Part shown: positions 11,353 to 20,825 of the stretch, in pieces
How the letters are laid out: every line of letters begins with the position of its first letter
Position numbering within the stretch: position 1 is the first letter of the stretch
Made by a program: the position numbers and the translations under genes
Assembly (NCBI GenBank): GCA_045597845.1
Contig: JAZLKZ010000119.1
Location: forward strand, 23,441 to 87,440
Direction: 5' to 3'
Source: Colimorpha sp045597845
Lineage (GTDB): Bacteria > Bacteroidota > Bacteroidia > Bacteroidales > P3
Length of the DNA stretch: 64,000 nt
The notes under the pieces: generated by a model
Told to the model about the DNA's origin: nothing
The model's input: only the letters and a program-made list of their open reading frames with translations
Databases searched by the model: none

Positions 11353-13082
11353 ACGAAAAGCCCCTTTATAATCAGGACCCCCATTTTAGCGTACAACTAA
11401 ACGGAAAAGAAACAGATTATGCTCCGTTCATTATCTCTGCCGAAACGAGAACCGAGTACAATAAGCTCTCTGTTGCGGAAATTGTATTGGATGATGGTGG
11501 GCTGTCTGATGATGAATTTAAGATTGGAGATTCTGATTCTTTTTTTGTCGGAAAAGAGATTGCGGTGTTTTCAGAGAAAGACTCTCAGAAACAATGTCTG
11601 TTTAAAGGAATTGTAGAACTGCAAAATATTGTGTTGAAAGGAACGTCGTCCAAATTGAAAATCACGGCAAAACATGTGGCATATAAAATGACACTTGAGC
11701 GTAAGTTGCGTAGTTTTGAGAATATGACTGATTCGGACTTGATACAATCAATTTGTAGTGAATATGGAATAGATGTCGTTGTTGATAATACAAACGTTCA
11801 ACATGAAAGGTTGGTCCAGTACAACTGCACCGATTGGGATTTTGTCAACCTACGAGCAGAAGCAATGGGTCTCATGCTTTATACTACACCATCGGGAATT
11901 GTCATAAAGACTCCGGATGTTGGTGCATCTCCAGTTTTGACCATTGCAAATGGGTATAATCTGGTGAATTTGGATGTTGAGATGGACGCTCGCCATTTGT
12001 CGCTTCAATACTCTGCGGATGCATGGAATTATGCTACTCAAGAGATTGAACAAGTCGATTCAGAAGGAGGCGAGTACGACAATCCAATTGGTAATCAAAG
12101 TGCCAAGGACTTGGCAAGTAAGAATAATGTCAATAAGTTGATGAGTCACAGATTGTCAATACAAGAGAATTCAGATTCGTTAATGGAATGGAATAAAGCT
12201 TTGGCTATGCGATCTGATTTGTCTCGTATTGTGGGGACATCCACAGTGTGGGGATTTGCCCCTATAGAGCCAGGTGACATTGTCTGTTTGGAAAATGTTG
12301 GAAAACGTTTTGACGGGAATGCGATTGTATCGTCGGTAATACATTCTATTGATAATTCCGACTGGACAACGACGATTCATATTGGAGTTGAAAATGTATT
12401 GTATGCCGATCGATATGATAATATTGCCTCAAAACCTGCAGATGGAGAGACCCCTCCCGTAAATGGACTGCAGATCGCCAAAGTCAAGGCCTTGGAAGGG
12501 GACCCTCTGGGTGAAGAACGTATTTATATAAGCTTGTTGAACAACGAGAATACAAAGTTATGGGCAAGAGTCTCCACGCTTGATGCCGGCAATGATAGAG
12601 GTACGGTTTTCTGTCCAGAAATCGATGACGAGGTTGTTGTGGGGTTTATTAACGATAATCCGAACCAGGCTGTTGTACTGGGAATGTTGCATAGTAGTTC
12701 ATCTCCGTCTCCACTCGAAAAGTCGGATGATAATCATCTTAAGGCCATTGTTACGAGAGAAAAACTACGGGTCGATTTTGATGATGAAAATAAGATGATA
12801 ACAATTTCCACCCCGGGTGGAAATAAATTAGCCTTGAACGATGATGATGGTGGTGTATTCATTGAAGACCAAAATGGGAATAAGATCACAATGGATAGCA
12901 ACGGTATTGTTGTTGAGACAAACAAGGTGTTTGAAGTCAAGGCGTCTCAAGATGTGAAACTCGAGGGTAACAATACTACTGTTAAAGCCAATGCGCAGTT
13001 AAAGCTCCAGGGCACGGCAGGCTCTGAATTGTCGGCATCGGGAAACACGGTGGTTAAGGGGGCTATTGTTCAAATTAATTAA
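11349..13082 (+). CDS. VgrG-like spike protein (gp27-gp5 fusion, Afp8/Pvc8-like)
   Basis: 577 residues. The first ~340 form the gp27-like hub (DPHFSVQLNGKETD, then SICSEYGIDVVVDN and VQYNCTDWDFVNLRAEAMGLM). Residues ~375-460 are a gp5/phage-baseplate-V OB fold (LQIAKVKALEGDPLGEERI, then GTVFCPEIDDEVVVGFINDNPNQAVVLGML). The end is a beta-helical needle (NKITMDSNGIVVETNKVFEVKASQDV through GNTVVKGAIVQIN). It is the trimeric puncturing spike on which the PAAR tip sits. Confidence 0.93.
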   Translation: MNEKPLYNQDPHFSVQLNGKETDYAPFIISAETRTEYNKLSVAEIVLDDGGLSDDEFKIGDSDSFFVGKEIAVFSEKDSQKQCLFKGIVELQNIVLKGTSSKLKITAKHVAYKMTLERKLRSFENMTDSDLIQSICSEYGIDVVVDNTNVQHERLVQYNCTDWDFVNLRAEAMGLMLYTTPSGIVIKTPDVGASPVLTIANGYNLVNLDVEMDARHLSLQYSADAWNYATQEIEQVDSEGGEYDNPIGNQSAKDLASKNNVNKLMSHRLSIQENSDSLMEWNKALAMRSDLSRIVGTSTVWGFAPIEPGDIVCLENVGKRFDGNAIVSSVIHSIDNSDWTTTIHIGVENVLYADRYDNIASKPADGETPPVNGLQIAKVKALEGDPLGEERIYISLLNNENTKLWARVSTLDAGNDRGTVFCPEIDDEVVVGFINDNPNQAVVLGMLHSSSSPSPLEKSDDNHLKAIVTREKLRVDFDDENKMITISTPGGNKLALNDDDGGVFIEDQNGNKITMDSNGIVVETNKVFEVKASQDVKLEGNNTTVKANAQLKLQGTAGSELSASGNTVVKGAIVQIN

Positions 13083-13096
13083 AAAGAAGTTCAGAT

Positions 13097-13375
13097 ATGG
13101 CAGCAGCGGTTAGAGTTGGTGATACGACCACACATGGTGGGGTGATAACAGGTCCGGGCGTGACTACTGTTTTGATCGGTAGCATGCCTGCGGCGGTGGC
13201 AGGTGATTTGCATACATGCCCGTTGCCACCTCCAACGCACGTTCCATCTTCACCATTCCCTATGGGTAGTGCTACGGTTTTGATAGGTGGTAAACCGGCA
13301 TTGCGAACCACTGATGTTTGTGGTTGTGGGGCTATGGCTGTTGTTGGTTTCCCTACTGTAATTATAGGAGGTTAA
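13097..13375 (+). CDS. PAAR-domain spike tip protein
   Basis: 92 residues in the PAAR pattern: AAAVRVGDTTTHGGVITGPG, TVLIGSMPAAVAGDLHTCPLP, then SATVLIGGKPALRTTDVCGCGAMAVVGFPTVIIGG. His and Cys residues are placed for a metal site near the apex. PAAR proteins sharpen the spike of contractile machines. It has no C-terminal toxin extension and lies 14 bases after the spike gene. Confidence 0.95.
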   Translation: MAAAVRVGDTTTHGGVITGPGVTTVLIGSMPAAVAGDLHTCPLPPPTHVPSSPFPMGSATVLIGGKPALRTTDVCGCGAMAVVGFPTVIIGG

Positions 13376-13379
13376 TAAC

Positions 13380-13757
13380 ATGGATAATATTGGAAGGGGA
13401 TGGTCTTTCCCACCTCATTTTAACAAATTTAGACAATCGGTAGAAATGACCACTACCGACCAGGAAGAAGTGGAACAAAGTCTCAAAGTGTTGTTTTCCA
13501 CGCATCTAAATGAAAGGCTTTTCCATGGCGATTTTGGTTGTACCCTTGACAGCTATAAGTTTAATTCTGTACCTGCCAAGAGAATTAAGAAGGCTTTGGA
13601 GGAGGCAATCAATGAGTACGAATCTCGAATTACGCTAAATGCATTGGAGATTGATACTGAAAACATGTTGGAGGGTAAGTTGGTATTGCGCATATCCTAC
13701 ACAATAGACCAGACTGGAAGTAGTTACAATATGGTTTATCCTTACAATTTTGAGTGA
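13380..13757 (+). CDS. gp25-like baseplate protein (Afp9/Pvc9-like)
   Basis: 125 residues with the gp25/GPW core: GWSFPPHFN, then TTTDQEEVEQSLKVLFSTHLNERLFHGDFGCTLDSYKFN and a final beta-rich YTIDQTG...YPYNFE. gp25-like proteins link the baseplate wedge to the first sheath ring. It is separated from the PAAR gene by 4 bases and from the next gene by 3. Confidence 0.92.
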   Translation: MDNIGRGWSFPPHFNKFRQSVEMTTTDQEEVEQSLKVLFSTHLNERLFHGDFGCTLDSYKFNSVPAKRIKKALEEAINEYESRITLNALEIDTENMLEGKLVLRISYTIDQTGSSYNMVYPYNFE

Positions 13758-13760
13758 TAT

Positions 13761-16229
13761 ATGGACATTAAGGATAATTATATAAATACCCAATGGGGGA
13801 CAAAGCAGGCAGACCGATTTCCAAAGGCTTTGGCGGATGGTTATATCCAGATTGATGAACGAGGCTTTGAGGATTTCCTTAAGCAGGTCGAAAAGTTTTC
13901 TCATCAACTGTATTTTTATGACGATGCAGGTATAAAATCATCGTGGTGTGGGTTCTTTGGTACGGATGGCTCTGAGCTGCAGCGCCAGATGGAAGAGGGA
14001 ACTGTAGAGCCACACTTGGCATTGCTTTTGGCGTTTTTTAAACTTTATGCCAAAGAGCAAGAACAACTGAATTCGTTGCTTAAGCGTTATCACGATTTTT
14101 ATTTTAAAGATGTCTTGGGCTTTGCACCGCGCAAAGGAACTATTGGAACCGTTCCGGTTTTTTGTCAACTTGCAAAAACGGCCAAAAAAGTATTTGTGGG
14201 TCAGGGAACTCTTTTTGATGCGGGTAAAAACAAAGAGTCACAGCCCATCTATTATTCTGCAATGGAAGATGTTACACTCAGTAATGCGGAAATGGTGTTG
14301 TGTAAGCGTTATGGAAAGGATGGAAAATTATACGATATTAATCTGAATGACAATGGTGTATGCCTATCGGCAACACCAGATAGATATGAGGTGTATGTGA
14401 TTCTTAGAGGGTTGGATGTACTTGATGGAACTGTCACCCTCAAGGTTTCGAAGAAATTGAAAGATTTTGTCAAGGTTGATTATACATCTAACGATGGTTG
14501 GAAATTGATTGAACAGAACAACTTTCCATTGTCTGTCAATTTAGATACGTTTCCTTTTGCGCACTACAATAAAAAAATACACAAGGGGGCATTTCAAACG
14601 GATGGTCCGATGCTTCGAATTACAACAGACAAAGTTGCAAATGTGGCAAGCATAGCAACGGCAGTGTCGTCGTTAACTATTGAGGTCGAGCATGGCAAAA
14701 ATGTCTTAATAAATAACTCGTATGGGATGGTGGATAATAGGAACGGGGCATTCCCTTTTGGACCAGTATGTCGAGTAGGAGATGCTTTTTCTATTTCTTT
14801 GCCGTTTACCCCCAGCAAAGTTAAGGCGATACAATTGAATATGGCATCAGGGAATGAGTCAGTTGCGATTGGTTATAAAAAAAGGATAAATACGTACCCC
14901 TGTCAGGTCGAGTTGACAATTGATACATATAATCAAAATAGTTATGCAACAGAATTTGCAAAATACATAGCAAAAAAAATAAACCAAGAGCCTATAATGA
15001 AATCTCCTTTGTCATTGACAAAACCATTGTCAGTTGACTATAGTTTTGAATTCAGGGGAGGACAATGCCATTTCGAGTGTCCTGGTTTTGATGAGCAACA
15101 AGTGCACAATATCCAATTGTTATTCTCTCTTAATGACCAAATAGATTCGAGTCTCTATTTTCAGGTTGCAAATGCAGATAGCGCTGATACCATTAATTTG
15201 TACTTTAAAATCAATGTGGCAAAAGTGGTGAAGCCATCTAAAATTTATTGGGAGTATTTCGATGGAAATGAATGGAAAGAGTTTAAAGTCCATGAAATTG
15301 TAAAGAATACAACGAATGAGTTTACAAGTAGCGGTGCGGTCGTGCTCAAGACTCCCGCAGTATCTTTGCTGTGGATTAGAGTCTTGTTTGTTGGAACTTA
15401 TGATTTCTATGCCATAGAGGATGTTAGAACGAATGTCATCGAACTTCAATACGATGATTCTTCGATAGGCGCACCGTGTGTTGGGGAAGGGCTTCCTCAA
15501 GGTACAATCTCAAAATTGTTAACCTCACAGCCGGGCATAAAGAAGGTGTTGCAGCCATATGATGGAAGTGCAGGTAAGAAGAATGAGTCGGATTTTCAAT
15601 TTCTCTGTCGCGTGAGCGAAAAGTTGCGCCATAAGGGAAGAGCTTGGACGACATGGGATTATGAACGACTCGTATTGGAAAAATTTCCAATGGTTTCTTC
15701 TGTACAATGTTATCCAACACGTAATAAAGATTGTAAAATTGAGGCGGGATCGGTGTTGTTGGTGGTCGTGCCTCTCACACATGGATTTGTGGGGCAAAAT
15801 CCGTTGAAACCCAAAGTGGTTGATAGTGATTTGAAGGATATTAAAGCGTATCTCGAGAACCATTGCTCTGGACAGGTCTCCGTAGATGTGATGACTCCTG
15901 AATTTGAGCCGGTTCAGGTTGATTGCTGTGTTACTTTGCGAGAAGGTTATACCGACAAATCGCATTATCGTTCGCTGCTGAGTTCTCGTTTGACAACGCT
16001 TTTGTCGCCATGGATTGATGGTGAGAGCGATATTGAACCCCAACGTTGTTTGAATGAGTCTGACATTGTATCGTTTATTGCCCAACAACCCTATGTGGAT
16101 AAAGTATGGGATATTCAAATAACTGTTAATGGTGTAAATGCGCCACGTGGGTACGATTTGCTGCCTTCGCGTATTGGGTATGTGCTAACTTCTTCGGATA
16201 ATCATATAATTAGATATTTTGATGATTAA
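13761..16229 (+). CDS. Baseplate wedge protein, gp6/baseplate-J-like (Afp11/Pvc11-like)
   Basis: 822 residues. The position after gp25, the size, and the C-terminal third (SEKLRHKGRAWTTWDYERLVLEKFPMVSSVQCYP, then LENHCSGQVSVDVMTPEFEPVQVDCCVTLREG and RLTTLLSPWIDG) fit the baseplate-J/Afp11 family that forms the wedge heterodimer. The N-terminal half is beta-rich and not recognised by motif. It overlaps the next gene by 8 bases (ATGATTAA). Confidence 0.82.
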   Translation: MDIKDNYINTQWGTKQADRFPKALADGYIQIDERGFEDFLKQVEKFSHQLYFYDDAGIKSSWCGFFGTDGSELQRQMEEGTVEPHLALLLAFFKLYAKEQEQLNSLLKRYHDFYFKDVLGFAPRKGTIGTVPVFCQLAKTAKKVFVGQGTLFDAGKNKESQPIYYSAMEDVTLSNAEMVLCKRYGKDGKLYDINLNDNGVCLSATPDRYEVYVILRGLDVLDGTVTLKVSKKLKDFVKVDYTSNDGWKLIEQNNFPLSVNLDTFPFAHYNKKIHKGAFQTDGPMLRITTDKVANVASIATAVSSLTIEVEHGKNVLINNSYGMVDNRNGAFPFGPVCRVGDAFSISLPFTPSKVKAIQLNMASGNESVAIGYKKRINTYPCQVELTIDTYNQNSYATEFAKYIAKKINQEPIMKSPLSLTKPLSVDYSFEFRGGQCHFECPGFDEQQVHNIQLLFSLNDQIDSSLYFQVANADSADTINLYFKINVAKVVKPSKIYWEYFDGNEWKEFKVHEIVKNTTNEFTSSGAVVLKTPAVSLLWIRVLFVGTYDFYAIEDVRTNVIELQYDDSSIGAPCVGEGLPQGTISKLLTSQPGIKKVLQPYDGSAGKKNESDFQFLCRVSEKLRHKGRAWTTWDYERLVLEKFPMVSSVQCYPTRNKDCKIEAGSVLLVVVPLTHGFVGQNPLKPKVVDSDLKDIKAYLENHCSGQVSVDVMTPEFEPVQVDCCVTLREGYTDKSHYRSLLSSRLTTLLSPWIDGESDIEPQRCLNESDIVSFIAQQPYVDKVWDIQITVNGVNAPRGYDLLPSRIGYVLTSSDNHIIRYFDD

Positions 16230-18657
16230 TATTGATAACATAGAATATTTGGATTATGAAAAACTGAAGCAATTCGGTTTGGAGTATATACAGAAGATTG
16301 GTCATAAGAATTGGAGTGACTATAATGTCCATGATCCTGGTGTGACTTTTTTAGAGGCGTTATGCTTCTCGTTGGTGGACTTGGGATACCGTACGTCATT
16401 CTCTATGGCGGATTTGCTGACAAAAAGCGGAGAGTCGCATCCTTGTCTTGAACATTCTGCTTTGTTTCCAGCTCATGAAATTATGTCGTTCAATCCTACC
16501 ACCATGATGGATTATCGAAAATTCATTTTGGAAAATGTGCCTGGTATCAGAAATGTCAAAGTTCAAAAAGGAGTCAAGTCGGTGAATGTTATCGGAGAAT
16601 ATTTGGGTACGACGGATAAAATTGATGTAAAAGGATATTATGAGACTATTATTGAACTGGAACCAGATGTATCAACGGACGATGTCCAGGAAGTCATTCG
16701 TCGTGGAGTTGATGGCCACTATGTGAGCTGTGACGATGAAAGTGATTATCAGCGTGCATTTCAGCATTATGTAAAAAACCAACTGCTTAAGTATAGAAAT
16801 TTGTGTGAGGATTTTTTGGATGTAACAATCTCACAACCTGTTGAAGTTGCTTTGTGTGTGGAATTCGAACTCGAAGACCGCGCCATTCGCGATGGCTTGT
16901 CTGAATCGTGGCTTTGTCAGCGGATTTATGATATTGTCAGCGAGTACGTCTCTCCCCATCTTAAATACTATTCTATCCCTGAACTGTTGCAGAAAGGTAA
17001 GACTCCTGAGGAAATATATCAAGGCGCATTGCCTCGCCTAGGCTTTATCGATAAGGATGAATTGTCGCAATTTGAAACAAAGACGACGTTGCATGTGTCT
17101 GATATTATTCCTATGCTATTAAATATCAAAGGGGTGAAGGGCATCAAGCATATTCATTTCAAAAAACATGGATCAAATGGTGAAAATGACAAGTATGTAA
17201 CATTGGAAGATTCAAGTAAACAGCATTTTGTGTTTTGTTCTAATTTCTATAATGAAAATGCGACCTATGAAAAAGGGGCTTTGGTTAATGATGTCCTTTT
17301 GAGTAAGGATTGGTATCAAGGCTATGCCGTGTCAGGGGAAATAAATAGGAGTAATGGACATAGAAAGTATTTGAAACATTTAGATGTTTCCATTCCTCAG
17401 GTGGAAAGCCAATATAGAAACAATAAAACATATCATTCATTCCAAGAACTTCTGCCTCAGTGTTACAATGTCGGAAGGGATAATAAGGGACAATTGGATG
17501 ATTTTGATGCTAATATCAATAAACTTCAGTTGAAAGCCTATCTGACTTTTTACGATCAGTTGCTGTCGGATTATTTGGCTCAATTGGATTCCATTCAGTC
17601 GTTTTTCTCGATAGAGGAAACGCAATCAGTAGATACTACCTATTTCCATCATCATTTGAGTGAAGATGAGGTGTGTGATATAGAGAGTGTGCTGAAATGC
17701 TACAAGTCGGGGTATGCCGAAACGGACGAACAGGCGTTGGATCGCCAGGACCGTTTGATGGATCATCTTTTGGCTCGGTTTAATGAATCTTTCTCGGAGT
17801 ATGCAGCACTTCAATTTGTACAAGAAGATAAACCTTTGCAAAATGAGTTTAGTTTGAAGGAAAATATTGAAGACAAGAAACGTTTTTTGCGTAAGTACCC
17901 CACGTTGAGTGGAAATAGAGCCAAGGCGATAGATTACACAGAGTCGTTATGCTATTCTGGAGTAGAATCTCGCATTTTGACCCGATTGGGTTTGAATAAT
18001 CTTAAAAGATGTCGTTTGGCCACAAATAGTTATCCAGTTAAAAAAGGAGCGTATGGGGTGAAATACTATGACAATAGCGCCGGCCCATACGAGAAAACTT
18101 TTGGGTTACACATTCTTGAGCATGTGCTTCTTGTTCCGTATGACAAAAATATTGTTATCGACGAGAAAAAGCGGATGCAAGGAGGCTTGAAGTTGACCCA
18201 AGAGGGTTCTGTTAAAGATTTGCTTTCGGACCCTTATTCTTTCCATGTTACGGTTGTGTTGCCGGGCTGGTTGAATATTTGTCGGAAACAAAGTTTTAGA
18301 AGCTACGCAGAACGGGTTATTCGTGAAGAAATGCCTGCGCATGTTGTAGCAAAGATATGTTGGATTGATCCAATGATGATGGATGAATTCGAGCAGGCGT
18401 ACTTGGCGTATTTAGAGGTGATGAGAATTTGTGATCATCCAGATCCGAGTCCGGAGTGGATTGAAAAACATAAAAAAATAGTTGAAAAGCTTACCGATAT
18501 TGTCAACAATATATATAACATCTATCCGGATGATTATGACAAAAACCGTGAAAGTGATCAGCTTGATGGCAATATTGTGCTTGATTTCCATGTTTTGAAT
18601 AATGATAATACATGGAAGCAATTATTAGGTAAAAAAAAGAAGTATAACGTAAAATAA
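16222..18657 (+). CDS. Large baseplate wedge protein (Afp12/Pvc12-like)
   Basis: About 811 residues. The N-terminus LKQFGLEYIQKIGHKNWSDYNVHDPGVTFLEALCFSLVDLGYRTSF is the HDPG-type opening seen in the large partner wedge protein of Bacteroidota eCIS. The rest is divergent, with a conserved-looking segment near residue 650 (GLHILEHVLLVPYD). ATG 16222 is preferred to the adjacent TTG at 16219. It is inferred to pair with the upstream gp6-like protein in the wedge. Confidence 0.75.
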   Translation: MINIDNIEYLDYEKLKQFGLEYIQKIGHKNWSDYNVHDPGVTFLEALCFSLVDLGYRTSFSMADLLTKSGESHPCLEHSALFPAHEIMSFNPTTMMDYRKFILENVPGIRNVKVQKGVKSVNVIGEYLGTTDKIDVKGYYETIIELEPDVSTDDVQEVIRRGVDGHYVSCDDESDYQRAFQHYVKNQLLKYRNLCEDFLDVTISQPVEVALCVEFELEDRAIRDGLSESWLCQRIYDIVSEYVSPHLKYYSIPELLQKGKTPEEIYQGALPRLGFIDKDELSQFETKTTLHVSDIIPMLLNIKGVKGIKHIHFKKHGSNGENDKYVTLEDSSKQHFVFCSNFYNENATYEKGALVNDVLLSKDWYQGYAVSGEINRSNGHRKYLKHLDVSIPQVESQYRNNKTYHSFQELLPQCYNVGRDNKGQLDDFDANINKLQLKAYLTFYDQLLSDYLAQLDSIQSFFSIEETQSVDTTYFHHHLSEDEVCDIESVLKCYKSGYAETDEQALDRQDRLMDHLLARFNESFSEYAALQFVQEDKPLQNEFSLKENIEDKKRFLRKYPTLSGNRAKAIDYTESLCYSGVESRILTRLGLNNLKRCRLATNSYPVKKGAYGVKYYDNSAGPYEKTFGLHILEHVLLVPYDKNIVIDEKKRMQGGLKLTQEGSVKDLLSDPYSFHVTVVLPGWLNICRKQSFRSYAERVIREEMPAHVVAKICWIDPMMMDEFEQAYLAYLEVMRICDHPDPSPEWIEKHKKIVEKLTDIVNNIYNIYPDDYDKNRESDQLDGNIVLDFHVLNNDNTWKQLLGKKKKYNVK

Positions 18658-18665
18658 TTATAACG

Positions 18666-20543
18666 ATGAAACAGGAGTACAACAAATTTCCATCATTTGC
18701 TCGCGGAGAAGTTTTGACAAGCGAGTCGTTGAATGCTTCATTCTATTATAATGATGAGCAAACCCGCCTTTCCAGGAGGTATTTGTCGGGTTATGGAATT
18801 ATAGAAGGATTGTCCTATACTTATTCCTCGGGGAAATTGCAACTGCAACCAGGCGTTTGCGTAACACCAGATGGTCATTTGGTAAAGATTGATGAGACTT
18901 TGGTTTTTAATGCGGCGCTTCCTTGTAGTTCTGGTTTCTATGAATATGATCTTTGTGCTACGACGGATAAAAGTACAGGGAAAGTACCAATTCCCCAATC
19001 GTTGGACAGCTATATTGTTGTTTTGACAGCAGGTGTTGTCGAGGATTCGGCTTTGCATTGCTCTGAATTGACATGCGATCCTCGGAATGTGGTCAAGGAA
19101 ATAGCCGTTGGGCTTCATTTGAAGAAGAAAATCGGTTCTCCCACATGCACATGCGATTTGAACCCTATAGGAGAGACGATTCGTTTGAAAAGATTGTCGG
19201 GTTGTGTCACAAACGTTAATATCCTGAATAAGAAGTTGAGTCTTCTCTATAAGGACAATCTTGGAGAAGTGAAAAAGGGTTTGGAATATTTGTGTCAAAT
19301 AATGAATAAGGGTTTTACAAAATATAGCAAGTCTCTTGTCCCCATAAAATGTTGGAACGTTCTTTTTGGTGATGCGCTTGGTTTGTCAAAGCAACTGTTT
19401 AAGGCCGTAAGGCGGTATCAGGATAACTGGCATTGCGATATGACGGAATTTCCGACATACTATTTCCAGCATTTGGAATATCTCGCCGTTGCCATTAATG
19501 AATGCTTGTCTTATTACAATCAATTTGTGCAGCGATATCCGGTTCTTTCCGCTGGTTTGGTTACTATGGAGGATGAAGTTTATCTGGGTATGGGCAATAC
19601 GTCTTCGGACTCAATAAGATACCGTTCCGTATTTTGTGCAGCACACCGAGATGCTGTTACTCAAGAAGCAAGGTGTCTTGAACATCTTCTGTGCAGAGTT
19701 GTTTGGATGCGTAAAAGCTTTATGGGTAATAATAATTTTACTGGAACTGTGAAATTATGTATGTATGATCCATTTGCCCCCATAGGTGAAAGGCCGATAC
19801 CCTATTTTTATAAAAAGAATGATAATTTGCAGAAGTATTGGAGAACGCCAGATTGCCGAACGTCAATCAGTACAATGGACTATTGGAGTGCCCCTGTAAA
19901 TTCGAATCCGGCCAATAATTCGAATGAAAGACTTTTCTTGCAAGGCTGTTATAGGCAGAAGGTGGATAATGTGTATAAAAAGGTCATGGAATATATCGAA
20001 GAAAATCACTTGGATATATCAGTGGAAAAGGTTAAGGCCTGTAAAAAGACTTTACAAGGCGACCACAAGGGAGGCAATAATAATATGAAAAATCATGTCG
20101 CCCGATTGAAAGAAGTTTTGAAGAAAAATGTTCTTGATATTGTTAAGAAAAACAAACCTGGCAATGCCCTTTATAAGGCGCTCACAGATTCTGGATTTAC
20201 AATGAATGATTGGTTGTCGTTTGTTGTTGCGGCGAACCAAAATAATGAACTTAAGCCTTCTGTAGTTAAGGCTATCAATGAATCATTGGGTGCGGTACAG
20301 CCTGCTGATTGTGTCGGATTTTGGGAAATTGCAAGTGGGAAAAGCGTTTCGTGGGGAACCAATAAAACCGATCAAAGACATCCTACGGTTACGGCTATTC
20401 TTGCTTTGAAGTCGTATTATGAAAAGTGCTACAATTTGGATTATGATGTTGCAGAATATCTCCAGGGTTGTGAAAATGGGGGAAAGTTATTGCTCTTCCA
20501 TTTGAATGGAATGTTTATTTATGAAGCAACAGTAAAAAAATAA
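18666..20543 (+). CDS. eCIS-associated 625-residue protein, function unknown
   Basis: The last gene of the plus-strand operon, 8 bases after the wedge gene. Residues 1-75 read FARGEVLTSESLNASFYYNDEQTRLSRRYLSGYGIIEGL, then KLQLQPGVCVTPDGHLVKIDE, a beta-rich attachment-like module. The remainder has clustered cysteines (SPTCTCDLNPIG; CLEHLLCRV) and a helical stretch around residues 440-510. It has no signal peptide or membrane segment. It may be a baseplate accessory or fibre-anchoring protein; the locus shows no other clear fibre candidate. I do not recognise a characterised homologue. Confidence 0.6.
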   Translation: MKQEYNKFPSFARGEVLTSESLNASFYYNDEQTRLSRRYLSGYGIIEGLSYTYSSGKLQLQPGVCVTPDGHLVKIDETLVFNAALPCSSGFYEYDLCATTDKSTGKVPIPQSLDSYIVVLTAGVVEDSALHCSELTCDPRNVVKEIAVGLHLKKKIGSPTCTCDLNPIGETIRLKRLSGCVTNVNILNKKLSLLYKDNLGEVKKGLEYLCQIMNKGFTKYSKSLVPIKCWNVLFGDALGLSKQLFKAVRRYQDNWHCDMTEFPTYYFQHLEYLAVAINECLSYYNQFVQRYPVLSAGLVTMEDEVYLGMGNTSSDSIRYRSVFCAAHRDAVTQEARCLEHLLCRVVWMRKSFMGNNNFTGTVKLCMYDPFAPIGERPIPYFYKKNDNLQKYWRTPDCRTSISTMDYWSAPVNSNPANNSNERLFLQGCYRQKVDNVYKKVMEYIEENHLDISVEKVKACKKTLQGDHKGGNNNMKNHVARLKEVLKKNVLDIVKKNKPGNALYKALTDSGFTMNDWLSFVVAANQNNELKPSVVKAINESLGAVQPADCVGFWEIASGKSVSWGTNKTDQRHPTVTAILALKSYYEKCYNLDYDVAEYLQGCENGGKLLLFHLNGMFIYEATVKK

Positions 20544-20549
20544 AAAAAA

Positions 20550-20580
20550 ATTGTGAGAATAAAAAAAAAGTGTATCTTTG
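20550..20580 (+). promoter_or_regulatory. Consensus promoter for the junction ncRNA
   Basis: ATTG at 20550-20553, exactly 19 bases, then TATCTTTG at 20573-20580. This is almost the ideal TTTG-N19-TAnnTTTG of Bacteroidota. It begins only 7 bases after the preceding stop codon and predicts a start near 20587, with no sizeable ORF downstream before the terminator. Confidence 0.8.
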
Positions 20581-20634
20581 CAAAAAAATAAGAAACATAA
20601 TTGGCTATAGATTAGTAGGAGCGTTTATTTTGTG

Positions 20635-20822
20635 GTGTATTGGTGCACGTCTGATGTAAGTGTAAAAACAGCAAGAAAGGTTCGATTCCTTTTTAGTGTA
20701 AGGTCGCATACCTGATCAAAATCAGGAGGAGAGGTTCAATTCCTTATAGAGTGTGAAGGTCTGCACGGCTGAGCTGAAATCAGAAAGATGGTTCGAATCC
20801 AGGGCAATGCGAAGGTCTGCAA
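20635..20822 (+). repeat. Tandem degenerate repeat, 3.3 units of ~56 bases
   Basis: D-arm-like elements start at 20635, 20696, 20751 and 20807 (GTGT-loop-GCAC or variants; the last three share AAGGTC then GCA). CTGA..CAG hairpins lie at 20651-20671, 20712-20725 and 20769-20783, and T-loops at 20681, 20735 and 20792. Stems and T-loops are kept while the middle hairpin loop varies (TCAAAA versus GCTGAAA, and a longer one in unit 1). A fourth D-arm-like element leads straight into the terminator. Confidence 0.7.
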
Positions 20823-20825
20823 TTA

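Noticed and set aside
20625..20820. Small ORFs within the junction RNA
   Set aside because: The open stretches are under 30 codons, have no well-placed ATG after the predicted start site and do not respect the repeat structure.
20620..20825. Reading the junction RNA as a cluster of ordinary tRNA genes
   Set aside because: The modules lack 7-bp acceptor stems, CCA or discriminator ends and U33. The spacing of 54-61 bases is too short for complete tRNAs.
20620..20825. CRISPR array or CRISPR-like repeat-spacer structure at the junction
   Set aside because: Repeats are degenerate, structured hairpins with only a few variable loop bases. No cas genes occur in the window.
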